The position numbers were made by a program, and so were the translations under genes. The notes under the pieces were generated by a model. It searched no databases. It was given only the letters and a program-made list of their open reading frames with translations, and was not told the DNA's origin. From assembly GCA_015075185.1 (NCBI GenBank), contig JABTUW010000006.1:372001-436000 (forward strand): DNA of 64,000 nt, given 5' to 3'. How positions within the stretch are numbered: position 1 is the first letter of the stretch; every line of letters starts with the position of its first letter. Source of the stretch: Anaerolineales bacterium. GTDB lineage: Bacteria; Chloroflexota; Anaerolineae; 4572-78; J111. Below are positions 50,973-60,470 of this stretch, one piece after another.

Positions 50973-52538
50973 ATGACCAAACTAACCGAACATCTCCAAA
51001 CCCTGGAAAAATCTGACTTGATTGCTCAGCAAATGAGTGAGGCCGACCTGGAGTATATCTTCAAGCATGTCTTCACCCAGGAGAGCGTTTACCAAAGCCT
51101 GCTCCGCACCGACCGCCGCCAATTGCACCAGCAGGTCGGCGAGGCCCTGGAAATGCTCTTTGCCCCGGCCCTGAAGGGAGAGGAGCAGCCCGAGGCGCCG
51201 GATAACCTGCCGCTGCTGCTGGCCTACCACTTTGAAACCAGCGGGGATGTCGAGCGGGCGCTGAAGTATCTTAAAGTCGCCGCCGACAAAGCCGCCGCGG
51301 CCTATGCCAACCAGGAGGCCGGCGAGTTATACAGCCGGGCTTTGGCGCTATTGGATGATCAAGATTACGCCCAGCGCTGGGAGCTGCTGGCGGCACGCGA
51401 AGTGGTCCTCGACCGGCTGGGCGAGCGCGACCGCCAGGCAACCCAACTGACCCTGATGCAAACCCTGGCCGAATTGATGGCTGACGACACCCGCCTGGCC
51501 GTTACCCACAACCGCCGGGCAGCCTACTTTGATAAAATCAGCGAGTATCAGGCTGCCGCCGAAGCCGCCGAGGTCGGCTTGCGGGCCGCTCGCCGCTCCG
51601 GCAACCGGCGCTTGGAGGCGCAGAGCCTCAACCGGCTGGCCCGGGCGGCCTGGCGCCGTTTCGATTATCCTGCCGTGAAAAAGTGGGCCGACGAGGCTTT
51701 GGAAGCATTGAAGATGGTCGGCGAGCCGGCGACGAAAACGGTCAGTTTGCTCCACCTGGGCCGGGCTAGTTACCGCTTGGGAGAGTATGATCAGGCCCTG
51801 GAATATATCCATGCCGCTCAGGATTTTACTCGCTACACCGACGACCAGGAAAGCGCCGCTGTGGCCGACCTGATTTTGGGCTGGATTTACCAGCGCCTGG
51901 GCGACTATGAGTTGGCTGAGCAGCATTATCGCCTGGCCCTGGAAAAGCGGCGCATGATCGGCGACCGTTACGGCGAAGCGACCGCGCTCAGCCACCTGGG
52001 CTGGGTAGCCTGGGACCAGCAGCGCTACACGGAAGGGCTGCGTTACTGCCTGGAAGCGCTGGATATCTCGCAAAGCATCGGCGACCGGGAAAATGAGGCT
52101 TATGCCCTGACCGGCCTGGGCCTCAATCACGAACAACTGGGCAACCTGGATACGGCCCGCTCGAACTACGAGGAGGCGCTGCTCATTCACCGCGAGATTG
52201 GGGCGATGACCCTGGCTATGTTTGACCAGGCGGGACTGGCGCGGATAGCCCTGGCGCAGCAGGATCAGCCCGCGGCCCGCCACTACATCACCCCCGTGGC
52301 TGAGTGGATTCAGGCCGGCAATGCCCAGCAGTTTTGGGACCCGTGGAGTATCTATCTTTGGGCTTACCAGGGGTTAAAAGCTCTGGGGGAAACAGAAACA
52401 GCCCAGCAGATTTTGACGGAGGCCCATACGCTCCTGCACCAACGCGCCAAAGCCATCAGCGACGACAAACTGCGCTACTGCTTCTTTGAAAAAGTGGCGG
52501 TGAACCGGGAGATCGAGCGGGCGTGGCAGCAGGGATAG
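50973..52538 (+). CDS. TPR protein, the detached C-terminal half of the cyclase-ATPase family
   Basis: 521 residues, 28 bp after the cyclase-ATPase stop, in another frame, with GAGGAAAG seven bases before its ATG and a TAA just upstream in the same frame. The first 45 residues (LTEHLQTLEKSDLIAQQ, DLEYIFKHVFTQESVYQSLL) are the usual link between ATPase and TPR in AAA-TPR signalling ATPases. Then come about nine TPR-like repeats (for example GDYELAEQHYRLALEKRRMI, NLDTARSNYEEALLIH). It should associate with the upstream protein. The separate start shows the split is translated, not a simple reading error. Confidence 0.87.
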   Translation: MTKLTEHLQTLEKSDLIAQQMSEADLEYIFKHVFTQESVYQSLLRTDRRQLHQQVGEALEMLFAPALKGEEQPEAPDNLPLLLAYHFETSGDVERALKYLKVAADKAAAAYANQEAGELYSRALALLDDQDYAQRWELLAAREVVLDRLGERDRQATQLTLMQTLAELMADDTRLAVTHNRRAAYFDKISEYQAAAEAAEVGLRAARRSGNRRLEAQSLNRLARAAWRRFDYPAVKKWADEALEALKMVGEPATKTVSLLHLGRASYRLGEYDQALEYIHAAQDFTRYTDDQESAAVADLILGWIYQRLGDYELAEQHYRLALEKRRMIGDRYGEATALSHLGWVAWDQQRYTEGLRYCLEALDISQSIGDRENEAYALTGLGLNHEQLGNLDTARSNYEEALLIHREIGAMTLAMFDQAGLARIALAQQDQPAARHYITPVAEWIQAGNAQQFWDPWSIYLWAYQGLKALGETETAQQILTEAHTLLHQRAKAISDDKLRYCFFEKVAVNREIERAWQQG

Positions 52539-52586
52539 GGGTCCTATCTCAGAGTAGAGGAATAATTCACTAGCCCACAACTTGTT

Positions 52587-52624
52587 AAAGACGACGTACT
52601 TGACCAGTACGTCGTCTTTGTTTT
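52587..52624 (+). terminator. Rho-independent terminator
   Basis: 14-bp perfect stem (AAAGACGACGTACT 52587-52600, AGTACGTCGTCTTT 52606-52619), five-base loop, then GTTTT. Ends the cyclase/TPR unit. Confidence 0.92.
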
Positions 52625-52726
52625 ATGACTGCTCACATCTCCGTATTATCAAAGTTCCGGGCGACCTTAACGGAAAAATTACGTCACCTTACCAAAAAGA
52701 CTATAGCATTTCTAACCAAATGCCGT

Positions 52727-52732
52727 TATAAT
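52727..52732 (+). promoter_or_regulatory. Probable -10 box for the MBL-STAS-kinase gene
   Basis: A TATAAT sits 31 bases before the preferred ATG at 52763, with AGGGAAGA between as ribosome site. No good -35 match is apparent. Its position rules against the upstream start at 52625. Confidence 0.5.
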
Positions 52733-52762
52733 GGTGGCAACATTAAATCCCAGGGAAGATTT

Positions 52763-55700
52763 ATGAAAGTGAAGATTTGGGGAGCGCGAGGCTCGATCCC
52801 TTCACCCATCCGGCCAGATGAAATCCGGGAGAAGATCATCTCGGCCATCCTCAATATCTCGCAGATCCAGCCGGGTGAGTTCAGAGAAGAACTTCTTGCC
52901 GCGATTTTGGAAGAGCCTCAACCCCCTCAAGATGCATTGAACCAGTCAGTCAATTTAGCTCTGGCAAAAACCCAGGTCAAACGGCGGCAAATCATCCGGG
53001 CCTACCTGGATAGTTTGTCGCCGCTTGTCGCCGGTACGGCGGGTGGCAACACTCCCTGTATCGAAATCCAGTCGGGCGATGAACTATTTATCGTTGACGC
53101 CGGCTCCGGGATTCGCGGCCTGGGCCTGGAGTTGATGAAGGGCAAGTGCGGGGAAGGGCGAGGGGTGATTCACCTTTTTTTTAGCCATCCCCATTGGGAC
53201 CACATCCAGGGCTTTCCCTTCTTCCGCCCCGCCTTTGTCCCTGGCAACAAGATTTTTATCTACGGCGTGCACAATATGGAAGCGGCGCTGCGGCGGCAGC
53301 AGGATTTTATCAACTTCCCGGTGTCGCTCGATTACATGCAGGCCGAGTTAAATTTTATTCAACTCCAGCAGAATGACACGCGGGAGTTTGGCGACTTAGT
53401 GGTTCAAACCATGCGTAACCATCATCCCGGCGACTCCTATGCCTTTCGTTTTGAAAAGGGCGGCAAGGTGTTTGTTTATGCCAGCGATGCCTCCTATCCC
53501 TCCGGGATGGACATGCGCCCGACCCTCAACTTCTTTGCCGACGCCGACGTGCTGATCTACGACTCTCAATTTACCCAGAAGGAGTCGGATGAAAAAGAGG
53601 ATTGGGGCCACAGTTCCTCTCTGGCCGGGGTCGAGATGGCCCAGGAAGCCAACGTTAAAAACCTGGTCCTGTTTCATTTCGACCCGACCTACACCGACAA
53701 AGACCTGGAAAAAATTTTAGAAGACACCCTCAAATTTCAGCAGAACCAGTACCCTCTGGTCGAGCCGGTCAATGTCATGATTGCCCAGGAAGGCCAAACT
53801 TTTGACCTGACGCCGCCCAAAACGACCCAATTGCAGCAGGTTCCCGGCGGTAAAGCGGCTATTCTGAAGCCGACGGGCGTTTTTAACGAGCGAGTAGCCG
53901 CGGAGCTAAAAAAACAATTGGCCGAGTTAAAAGAAAATGGCTGGCCGCCCTATCTGGTTATAGATATGTCCGGCGTTGAAATGCTGCAAGTGGCCGGTCT
54001 GCGGGCGCTGGTTAAGCTCCGGCGCGAGCAGTTGAGCACGCCGATGGTCCTGGCCGGCCCTTCCATCAATGTCCAGCAGGTGATCGAACTGGCCGGTTAT
54101 CTGGATTTCTTTGCCATTTACGCTTCGGTGCATGCCGCGCTCAATGCCCTGCAGGCCCGTGAAACGCTCAATCTGCCCGGACAGACGATTAAAAATCGTT
54201 ACTATATTGAAGCCAAAATTGGTGATGGCCCGCTCGGGACGATTTTCAAAGCGACAGATACCCGGCTGAATCGCGCCGTGGCAGTCAAGGTTCTGTCCGC
54301 TTCCTTTAGCGAAGGGGCCATCGAACGCTTTTTGCAGCAGGCCCGCGATCTCGTCAATTTAACCCATCCCAACATCGTTGATATTTATGATTGTGATGAA
54401 GACCAGGGATTATCCTATATGGTCGAGGAATTTGTCGAGGGCCAGAGCCTGCCGCACTTGTTCAACATCTACTCCGGCCAGCCGCTGCCGTTTGACCTGG
54501 CCCTGACCATCGCCGAAAAGATTGCCCGCGCCCTGGAATATGCTCATGCCCGGGGAGTTATCCACGGGGATTTGAAGCCTGAAAATGTGCTTCTTGCCGG
54601 CGATATCAAGATCAGTGACTTTGGGCTGGGCCGCCTGGAAAGCGGCAAAGCGCTGCTCAACCAAGTGGATGAACCCTTGGATCTGGTCACCGCTCGCTAC
54701 CTGGCCCCGGAGCAAGTGCTGGGCCATCCCATTGATGCCCGCACCGACCTGTATGCCCTGGGGATCATTTTGTACGAGTTGTTCACCGGCCAGCCTGTCT
54801 TTGAAGGCAGCGACCAGGAAGTACTGGAGCAGCATCGCAGCAGCCGGCCTCGACCGCCACGCGAACTGAATCCTCGCCTCTCCCGCTCGCTGGAGCACCT
54901 GATTTTGAAGCTGTTAGACAAAGACCCCACCAGGCGTTACGCTACGGCCAGAAAAGTCCGGCGGATTCTAACCAACATGACCTTGACGGTCAGCCATAGC
55001 TCGTTAAGTCAGGCTTTTGGCTCTCAGCGCTGGCCGGCTTTGGTCAGCCGCCAGAAACCGCTGCAGCGCTTGCTGGAGTTGTGGGCTGTAACCCGGCAAG
55101 GTCAGGGGCAACTGGTCTTGCTTGGGGGTGAAACGGGTATTGGCAAAACCCGGCTGATCCAGGAGTTGGCCGACCGTGTGGGTGAGGCGACCCTTCTCTT
55201 TGGGCGTTGTCGCTCGCCCGAAAGCAGCTTGGCCTACCGGCCCTTTATCGAGGCCCTCAAAACCTACTTTGCGACAACACCCACTCCTGTTGCCCACAAA
55301 CATGTAGGCCAAGTGTTAAGTGAAGCCAGCCGCTTTATCCCTGAAATTCAGCAGGTCATGCCTGATTTCATCCTGCAACACCCTAACCCCGACAGCCGGC
55401 CCCGGACCTTCAGCCTGGCCAAAGCCATTGCCGAAGTTGCGGCAGAATCTCCCTGGCTCATCATTCTGGACGACCTGCAATGGGCTGATCCAAGCAGTCT
55501 GCAATTGTTGGATTACCTGGGCCGGCAGTGTCATCAATTGCCGCTGATGATTGTGGCCGCTTATCACAGCGATGGGGGCGATCAGGCCGCTTTGACGGAA
55601 ATCTTAAGTCGTTGGAGCAGCTACCCCGCCTATACTTCAATAGTTTTAGATCATTTGATGGAACAAGAGGTCAAGCAACTGCTCGAGAATATTTGGTTGC

Positions 55701-57043
55701 AGACCCCGCCTGCCGACCTGGTTGGAGCCATTTATCGCCGGACGCAGGGCAATCCGCTCTTGGTCCAAGAGACGGCTAAAAGCCTGGTAGACGAAGAGGT
55801 GATTACCTGGCGCGAGGGCGGCTGGCATTTTGCTCCGGTGGTGGAAGCGGGCCTGCCTCAAAGCCTGCGGGAGGCCATCTTGCGCCGGGTAAACCGGCTG
55901 AACAAAGAGACTCAAACCTTGTTGCACCAGGCGGCGGTATTGGGCTACACTTTTAGTTTTGACGACCTGCACCATATCAGTGACCTGTCGGAAGGGAATA
56001 TTTTAGAGAGTTTGGATATCGCCCTGGAACGCCAACTGATCCAAGATGTACCGGCTGAAAATGTCCTCCGTTTTAACCACCCTCACACTCAGCAGGTGTT
56101 GTATGATAACCTTAGCCTCCTCAAGCAGCGCTTGATCCATCGTGAAGCGGGCGAAACCCTGGAGCAGAGCCACGCGCTGGAGGCAGAGCACCTAGCCGCT
56201 GAATTAGCTCATCATTTTTTTCAGGCAGGAGAACCTGAGAAAAGTTTGGCTTACAGTATTCAGGCCGCAGCCCAGGCCCGGGCATTTTACGCTAACCTCT
56301 GTGCTTTATACTGGTCTACTCAGGCTTTGAAGGCGCTAGACCAATTGGATCAAGATAACCTGGCCCAGAGCCAGCGCTTCGAACTGCTCCTGGCCCGTGA
56401 AGAACTTTATGATACTTTGGGTGACCGCCCGGCCCAGGCGGCTGATTTGGCTGCCCTGCAATCCCTGGCCCAGACGCTGAATGATCCGGGCAAGCAGGCG
56501 GTGGTTCATACGCGCCAGGCTCACTTTGAGCGAGTGATGAACCGATTAGCTCAGGGCAGTAGCGCCGCCCAAATCGCCCTGCTGGCAGCCCGCCAGGCCA
56601 ACAGCCCTTTGCTGGAAGGCGAAAGCCTGATTCAACTGGCCTACATCGTCGCCGGCCAGGGCCATGTCGAGCTAGCCCAGGCTCACATGCACGATGCCCA
56701 GGAATTTCTGGAACAGGCGGCTGTGCCCCAGGCCGAGGCTCGAAGCCTCAACGGGCTGGGCGACATTTATAAGCTGCTCAAGGATCAGGCCCGGGCCGAA
56801 AAATATTATCGCCAGGCCCTGGCCCTCAACCAGGCCAGCGGCGACCGCTATGGGGAAGCGGTGAGCCTGAATAACCTGGCCGGCTTGCTTTTGGAAATGG
56901 GTGACGCCATCAGCGCCGGTATGTATTACCGCCAGGCATTGGAAATTAACCGGCTGATTGACCATCGCCAGGGCGAAATAGCATGCCTGGAAAATTTGGC
57001 GAAGATACAGGAACCCGTTGCTGCCAATACCCGGCAGGAATAA
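52763..57043 (+). CDS. Fusion: metallo-beta-lactamase fold, STAS, Ser/Thr protein kinase, AAA ATPase, TPR
   Basis: 1426 residues from ATG 52763 (MKVKIWGARGS). (1) MBL-fold hydrolase, residues about 1-350: TAGGNTPCIEIQ, VDAGSGIRGLG, metal motif SHPHWDHIQG (His142, His144, Asp146, His147), then NHHPGDS, YASDASY and LFHFDPTY. (2) STAS domain, about 370-480: LVIDMSGVEMLQVAGLRALV. (3) Eukaryotic-like Ser/Thr kinase, about 485-745: glycine loop IGDGPLGTIF, Lys509 in AVAVKVL, catalytic HGDLKPEN (Asp603; a non-RD type since Arg is replaced by Gly), SDFGLGR, YLAPEQVLG and ARTDLYALGIILYELFTGQP. (4) AAA_16 ATPase, about 770-1070: Walker A GGETGIGKTRL (Lys795), Walker B WLIILDDLQWADPSS. (5) TPR-like helices from about 1130 to the end. 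Apparently one polypeptide; no internal stop. The substrates of each module are unknown. Confidence 0.9.
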   Translation: MKVKIWGARGSIPSPIRPDEIREKIISAILNISQIQPGEFREELLAAILEEPQPPQDALNQSVNLALAKTQVKRRQIIRAYLDSLSPLVAGTAGGNTPCIEIQSGDELFIVDAGSGIRGLGLELMKGKCGEGRGVIHLFFSHPHWDHIQGFPFFRPAFVPGNKIFIYGVHNMEAALRRQQDFINFPVSLDYMQAELNFIQLQQNDTREFGDLVVQTMRNHHPGDSYAFRFEKGGKVFVYASDASYPSGMDMRPTLNFFADADVLIYDSQFTQKESDEKEDWGHSSSLAGVEMAQEANVKNLVLFHFDPTYTDKDLEKILEDTLKFQQNQYPLVEPVNVMIAQEGQTFDLTPPKTTQLQQVPGGKAAILKPTGVFNERVAAELKKQLAELKENGWPPYLVIDMSGVEMLQVAGLRALVKLRREQLSTPMVLAGPSINVQQVIELAGYLDFFAIYASVHAALNALQARETLNLPGQTIKNRYYIEAKIGDGPLGTIFKATDTRLNRAVAVKVLSASFSEGAIERFLQQARDLVNLTHPNIVDIYDCDEDQGLSYMVEEFVEGQSLPHLFNIYSGQPLPFDLALTIAEKIARALEYAHARGVIHGDLKPENVLLAGDIKISDFGLGRLESGKALLNQVDEPLDLVTARYLAPEQVLGHPIDARTDLYALGIILYELFTGQPVFEGSDQEVLEQHRSSRPRPPRELNPRLSRSLEHLILKLLDKDPTRRYATARKVRRILTNMTLTVSHSSLSQAFGSQRWPALVSRQKPLQRLLELWAVTRQGQGQLVLLGGETGIGKTRLIQELADRVGEATLLFGRCRSPESSLAYRPFIEALKTYFATTPTPVAHKHVGQVLSEASRFIPEIQQVMPDFILQHPNPDSRPRTFSLAKAIAEVAAESPWLIILDDLQWADPSSLQLLDYLGRQCHQLPLMIVAAYHSDGGDQAALTEILSRWSSYPAYTSIVLDHLMEQEVKQLLENIWLQTPPADLVGAIYRRTQGNPLLVQETAKSLVDEEVITWREGGWHFAPVVEAGLPQSLREAILRRVNRLNKETQTLLHQAAVLGYTFSFDDLHHISDLSEGNILESLDIALERQLIQDVPAENVLRFNHPHTQQVLYDNLSLLKQRLIHREAGETLEQSHALEAEHLAAELAHHFFQAGEPEKSLAYSIQAAAQARAFYANLCALYWSTQALKALDQLDQDNLAQSQRFELLLAREELYDTLGDRPAQAADLAALQSLAQTLNDPGKQAVVHTRQAHFERVMNRLAQGSSAAQIALLAARQANSPLLEGESLIQLAYIVAGQGHVELAQAHMHDAQEFLEQAAVPQAEARSLNGLGDIYKLLKDQARAEKYYRQALALNQASGDRYGEAVSLNNLAGLLLEMGDAISAGMYYRQALEINRLIDHRQGEIACLENLAKIQEPVAANTRQE

Positions 57044-57248
57044 AAGTAACCAGGATTCCAAAATACCCGGTGCTTCTTCAAAGGTCTTTGCCTTGTGACA
57101 AGAACAAACTCCTCAGAAATGCTTCGTTTGATACCCTGAAACCCTCACGCTTTTCTTAACGCAAAATAAACAAAATGATAACACAATTCAGATAATCGAA
57201 GCTCTCTTTTACGCTATACTGGTATCATCGAGGTTTATCCTATCTGAC

Positions 57249-59438
57249 ATGCACTGGCAGCTTACCCCCTACCTCATCCCGTTACTTGTAGCGGCTGTTA
57301 TCTCAATGACGCTGACCCTTTACGGCTGGCGGCGTCGAGGGACCACTCCGGCGGCTATCCCTTTCGCTGTGTTGATGCTGGCCGTGGCGGAATGGTCCCT
57401 GGGCTATGTCCTGGAACTGAGCAGCACCAACCTGGCAGGTATCACCTTCTGGGCCAAGGTTGAATACCTGGGTATTGTCACCGTAGCTCCGGCCTGGTTG
57501 GTCTTTGCCCTCCAATTCGCCAACCGGGACAGGTGGTTAACGCGGCGCAACCTGGTTTTGCTGGCCCTTGTACCCTCAATCACGCTGCTGCTCGTTTGGA
57601 CGAATGAGATGCATGGCCTGGTATGGTCTCAGGTAAACCTGGACAACAGCGGCCCGTTTCCCGCTATGGACACCCGTCACGGCCCCTGGTTTTGGGTCCA
57701 CTCTGCCTATTCCTATACGTGTTTGCTCCTGGGCACGATTTTACTCATCAGAATAGTGATTAGTTTTCCTGACTTGTACCGCTGGCAGGCCGGCTTACTG
57801 CTGTTGGCGGTCTTGGCGCCCTGGCTCAGCAACGGTCTCTATCTCTCTCGCCTGGGGCCGGCGCCCTATCTTGATTTGACCCCTTTTGCGTTTACCTTAA
57901 CCGGCCTGGCGGCCGGGTGGAATCTCTTTCGTTTCCGCTTCTTAGATATTGTGCCGGTAGCCCGCCGGGCCATTGTCGAAGGGATGCCGGATGGGGTGAT
58001 TGTCTTGGATGTGCATAATCGGATTGTAGATCTAAATCCGGCAGCGCAACGGATTATCGGCCAGCCGGCAACTGCTGTTTTGGGCCAGTCGGCCGGCCAG
58101 GTCTTCGCCGGCCGGGCTGATTTAGTTGAACGCTATCGGAACGTTCTCGAAGCAAGTACGGAAATTGTATTGGAAGCAGGGGAAGCCCGGCGCTATTTTG
58201 ACCTGCGCATTTCACCGCTGTATGAGCGGCGTGGCCGCCTGAGCGGCCGTTTGATTGTGCTGCGGGATGTCACCGAGCGCAGGCAGGCTGAAGAGGCGTT
58301 ACGCCAAAGCGAGCAACGGTTTCGCCAGGTGGTCGCCTCCATCAGCGACCATATTTATGTCACTGAAGTAACGCCGGAGGGGCAGCGCCTTAATCTCTAT
58401 CTTTCGCAGCATGTGGAAAGCTTAACCGGCTACCCTCTGGAAAAATTCACGGCTGATTGGAGCTTTTGGCCGATGAGGGTTATCCACCCCGATGATCGCG
58501 GGGTGGCGGCAGAGCAGGCGGCCCGACTGGCCAGAGGGCAAGATAGCCAGCTTGAATACCGCTTGGTTCGGGCTAACGGGGAGGTCATTTGGGTGCGTGA
58601 CAGCGGCCGGGCCGAAAAAGATAGCACCGGACAGAGTCTCATCATTTACGGTGTGGTCAGTGATATTACCGAGCGCAAACAGGCCGAGCGGGAACTGGCC
58701 CAGGCCCGTGACCGGGCCCTCGAACTGAGCAGTCTGAAAACCGAGCTCCTGGCCAAGGTCAGCCATGAACTGCGCACGCCCCTGGGCGCCATTTTAGGTT
58801 TTTCTGAGATGCTGGAACTTGGTTATTATGGCGATCTCTCCCCAAAGCAAAAGCCGCCTGTGGCCGAAATTGTTGACAGCACCCATTACCTGACCCGCCT
58901 GGTCAATGAACTGCTCGACCAGGCGCAACTCCATGCAGGCAAGTTGAAGTTGAATACCACTTCCTTTACTCCTGCTAGTATCCTAAATGACACCCTCTCT
59001 AAAATGGCGGTGCTGGCAAGCAACAAGGGCTTGAGCCTGACCGCGGAAATTGCAGCAAATCTGCCTCCGGTCTTAAACGGCGACCCGGCTCGTTTACAGC
59101 AAATTCTGGTCAATTTAACCAGTAACGCCATTAAGTTCACCCGGACAGGCAGCATTCAGGTACGTTTGTACCGGCCCGATTTCACTCATTGGGCTATGCA
59201 AGTGACCGATACCGGCATCGGTATCCCCGGCGAAGCTCAAGCTCACCTTTTTGAGCCATTTATGCAGGTAGACGGCTCGATAACCAGAGAACAGGCCGGT
59301 ACCGGGCTGGGGCTATCCATTGTTAAACAACTGGCTCAGCTTATGGAAGGCGAGATTACTTTAGAAAGCGAGGTTGGACGAGGCAGCACCTTTACTGTTT
59401 TGTTGCCTCTCCACCCCATTCAGGAGAAAATCGTATGA
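57249..59438 (+). CDS. 7TM sensor histidine kinase with two PAS domains
   Basis: 729 residues. The N-terminal 225 residues hold seven membrane helices of the histidine-kinase N-terminal 7TM type (LIPLLVAAVISMTLTLYGW at the start, WAKVEYLGIVTVAPAWLVFA and FVLELSS-like turns inside). PAS1 (about 240-340) carries VEGMPDGVIVLDVHNRIVDL and PAS2 (about 350-475) FRQVVASISDHIYVTEV. The kinase core has KVSHELRTPLGAILGFSEML (His506), QILVNLTSNAIKFT, DTGIGIP and GTGLGLSIVKQL. Its stop overlaps the start of a receiver gene by four bases, and a second receiver follows. A three-gene phosphorelay unit. Confidence 0.93.
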   Translation: MHWQLTPYLIPLLVAAVISMTLTLYGWRRRGTTPAAIPFAVLMLAVAEWSLGYVLELSSTNLAGITFWAKVEYLGIVTVAPAWLVFALQFANRDRWLTRRNLVLLALVPSITLLLVWTNEMHGLVWSQVNLDNSGPFPAMDTRHGPWFWVHSAYSYTCLLLGTILLIRIVISFPDLYRWQAGLLLLAVLAPWLSNGLYLSRLGPAPYLDLTPFAFTLTGLAAGWNLFRFRFLDIVPVARRAIVEGMPDGVIVLDVHNRIVDLNPAAQRIIGQPATAVLGQSAGQVFAGRADLVERYRNVLEASTEIVLEAGEARRYFDLRISPLYERRGRLSGRLIVLRDVTERRQAEEALRQSEQRFRQVVASISDHIYVTEVTPEGQRLNLYLSQHVESLTGYPLEKFTADWSFWPMRVIHPDDRGVAAEQAARLARGQDSQLEYRLVRANGEVIWVRDSGRAEKDSTGQSLIIYGVVSDITERKQAERELAQARDRALELSSLKTELLAKVSHELRTPLGAILGFSEMLELGYYGDLSPKQKPPVAEIVDSTHYLTRLVNELLDQAQLHAGKLKLNTTSFTPASILNDTLSKMAVLASNKGLSLTAEIAANLPPVLNGDPARLQQILVNLTSNAIKFTRTGSIQVRLYRPDFTHWAMQVTDTGIGIPGEAQAHLFEPFMQVDGSITREQAGTGLGLSIVKQLAQLMEGEITLESEVGRGSTFTVLLPLHPIQEKIV

Positions 59439-59827
59439 CTGTATCGCTTGCAGAGAAAAACCCGGTGGCCCTCATCATCGAAGACAACGAAGATGTGGCC
59501 CATATCTGCCGGATTGCTTTAGAGCAGGCTGGATTTGAAGTTGAAGTTGCTGAAGATGGGCGGACAGCCCTGGAACGCCTGGCGACTACCGCTCCTGTGC
59601 TCATCCTCTTAGATTTACACCTGCCTTACGTCTCGGGCTACCAGATTTTGCACCATATTCATACCCAGGAGTACGCGCTTAAGCCTCAGGTAGTCCTGGC
59701 TACTGCTGACCTGCTTAGGGCGGAAAAGATGCAAAATGAAGTGGATTTTGTCTTGCTGAAGCCGTTTGGTTTTATTAAATTGTACGAATTAGCCAAGAAG
59801 CTGCGCTGTACTAGCACCGGCCTTTAG
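59435..59827 (+). CDS. Single-domain response regulator
   Basis: 130 residues, a receiver only: acidic IIEDNED, phospho-acceptor Asp60 in LLDLHLPYVSG, Thr/Ser in LATAD, and Lys in LLKPFG. The ATG overlaps the histidine kinase stop, so it is coupled to it. No output domain. Confidence 0.92.
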   Translation: MTVSLAEKNPVALIIEDNEDVAHICRIALEQAGFEVEVAEDGRTALERLATTAPVLILLDLHLPYVSGYQILHHIHTQEYALKPQVVLATADLLRAEKMQNEVDFVLLKPFGFIKLYELAKKLRCTSTGL

Positions 59828-59857
59828 CTAAAATGACAACAATCAGGAGAAAACACC

Positions 59858-60235
59858 ATGACCCAGCCGATGGCCTTGATTATTGAAGATGATCCAAAAC
59901 TGGCCTTTATCTTTGCCGAAGCCTTACGCTCAGCCGAATTTGAAACCGAGATCCTCCCCGATGGCCGGACAGCTCGAGACCGGCTGACTGACATCACCCC
60001 GGCTGTGGTCGTATTGGATCTGCATTTACCCTATCTTTCGGGGAGAGATCTGTTGTATCATATTCGCGCTGATCAGCGGTTTGTCGAGACACGGGTGATA
60101 CTGGCTACCGCCGACTCGGTGCTGGCGGAGAGTCTCCAGGAAGAAGCTGATCTGGTTCTGTTGAAGCCAATCAGCCCGATTCAACTGCGTGATTTGGCTA
60201 AAAGGCTGCGGCCTCGCGATTTAGTGGAGGTTTAA
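59858..60235 (+). CDS. Single-domain response regulator
   Basis: 125 residues, a receiver only: IIEDDPK, Asp54 in VLDLHLPYLSG, ATADS, LLKPIS. A tandem duplicate of the preceding receiver (same HLPY-SG and DLxxVLLKP pattern), 30 bp downstream. Two near-identical receivers behind one kinase may compete for or buffer phosphate (inference). Confidence 0.92.
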   Translation: MTQPMALIIEDDPKLAFIFAEALRSAEFETEILPDGRTARDRLTDITPAVVVLDLHLPYLSGRDLLYHIRADQRFVETRVILATADSVLAESLQEEADLVLLKPISPIQLRDLAKRLRPRDLVEV

Positions 60236-60239
60236 AGAA

Positions 60240-60274
60240 GAGGGCTGGCCTAACAGGCCAGCCCTCTTTTGTTT
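60240..60274 (+). terminator. Rho-independent terminator
   Basis: 11-bp perfect stem GAGGGCTGGCC/GGCCAGCCCTC, five-base loop, followed by TTTTGTTT. It begins within five bases of the stop codon of the second receiver gene. Confidence 0.95.
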
Positions 60275-60357
60275 GTGATTATTGGTCACGCCAAATTTGT
60301 GTTACAATTTCTTAAATAACCCCAGTTGCTACCTCGCTTACAATCAACTCGGGAAAC

Positions 60358-60421
60358 ACCGCAGAGACACAGAGGGCGCAGAGTTTTTAATTTTCCTCTG
60401 CGTTCTCGGCGTCTCTGCGGT
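60358..60421. repeat. Dispersed CGCAGAG palindromic repeat, member 2
   Basis: ACCGCAGAGACACAGAGG at one end and GCGTCTCTGCGGT at the other, imperfectly complementary with an inner CGCAGAG/CTCTGCG pair. Same family as 31851-31920. Confidence 0.8.
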
Positions 60422-60470
60422 AAAAATCAACCTATAGTGGCAACTTGTTGAGTTAAATAAGGAGGTACCC

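Noticed and set aside
52625..52762. ATG start at 52625 for the MBL-STAS-kinase protein
   Set aside because: It lies directly behind a strong terminator and ahead of a TATAAT box; the MBL domain begins exactly at ATG 52763.
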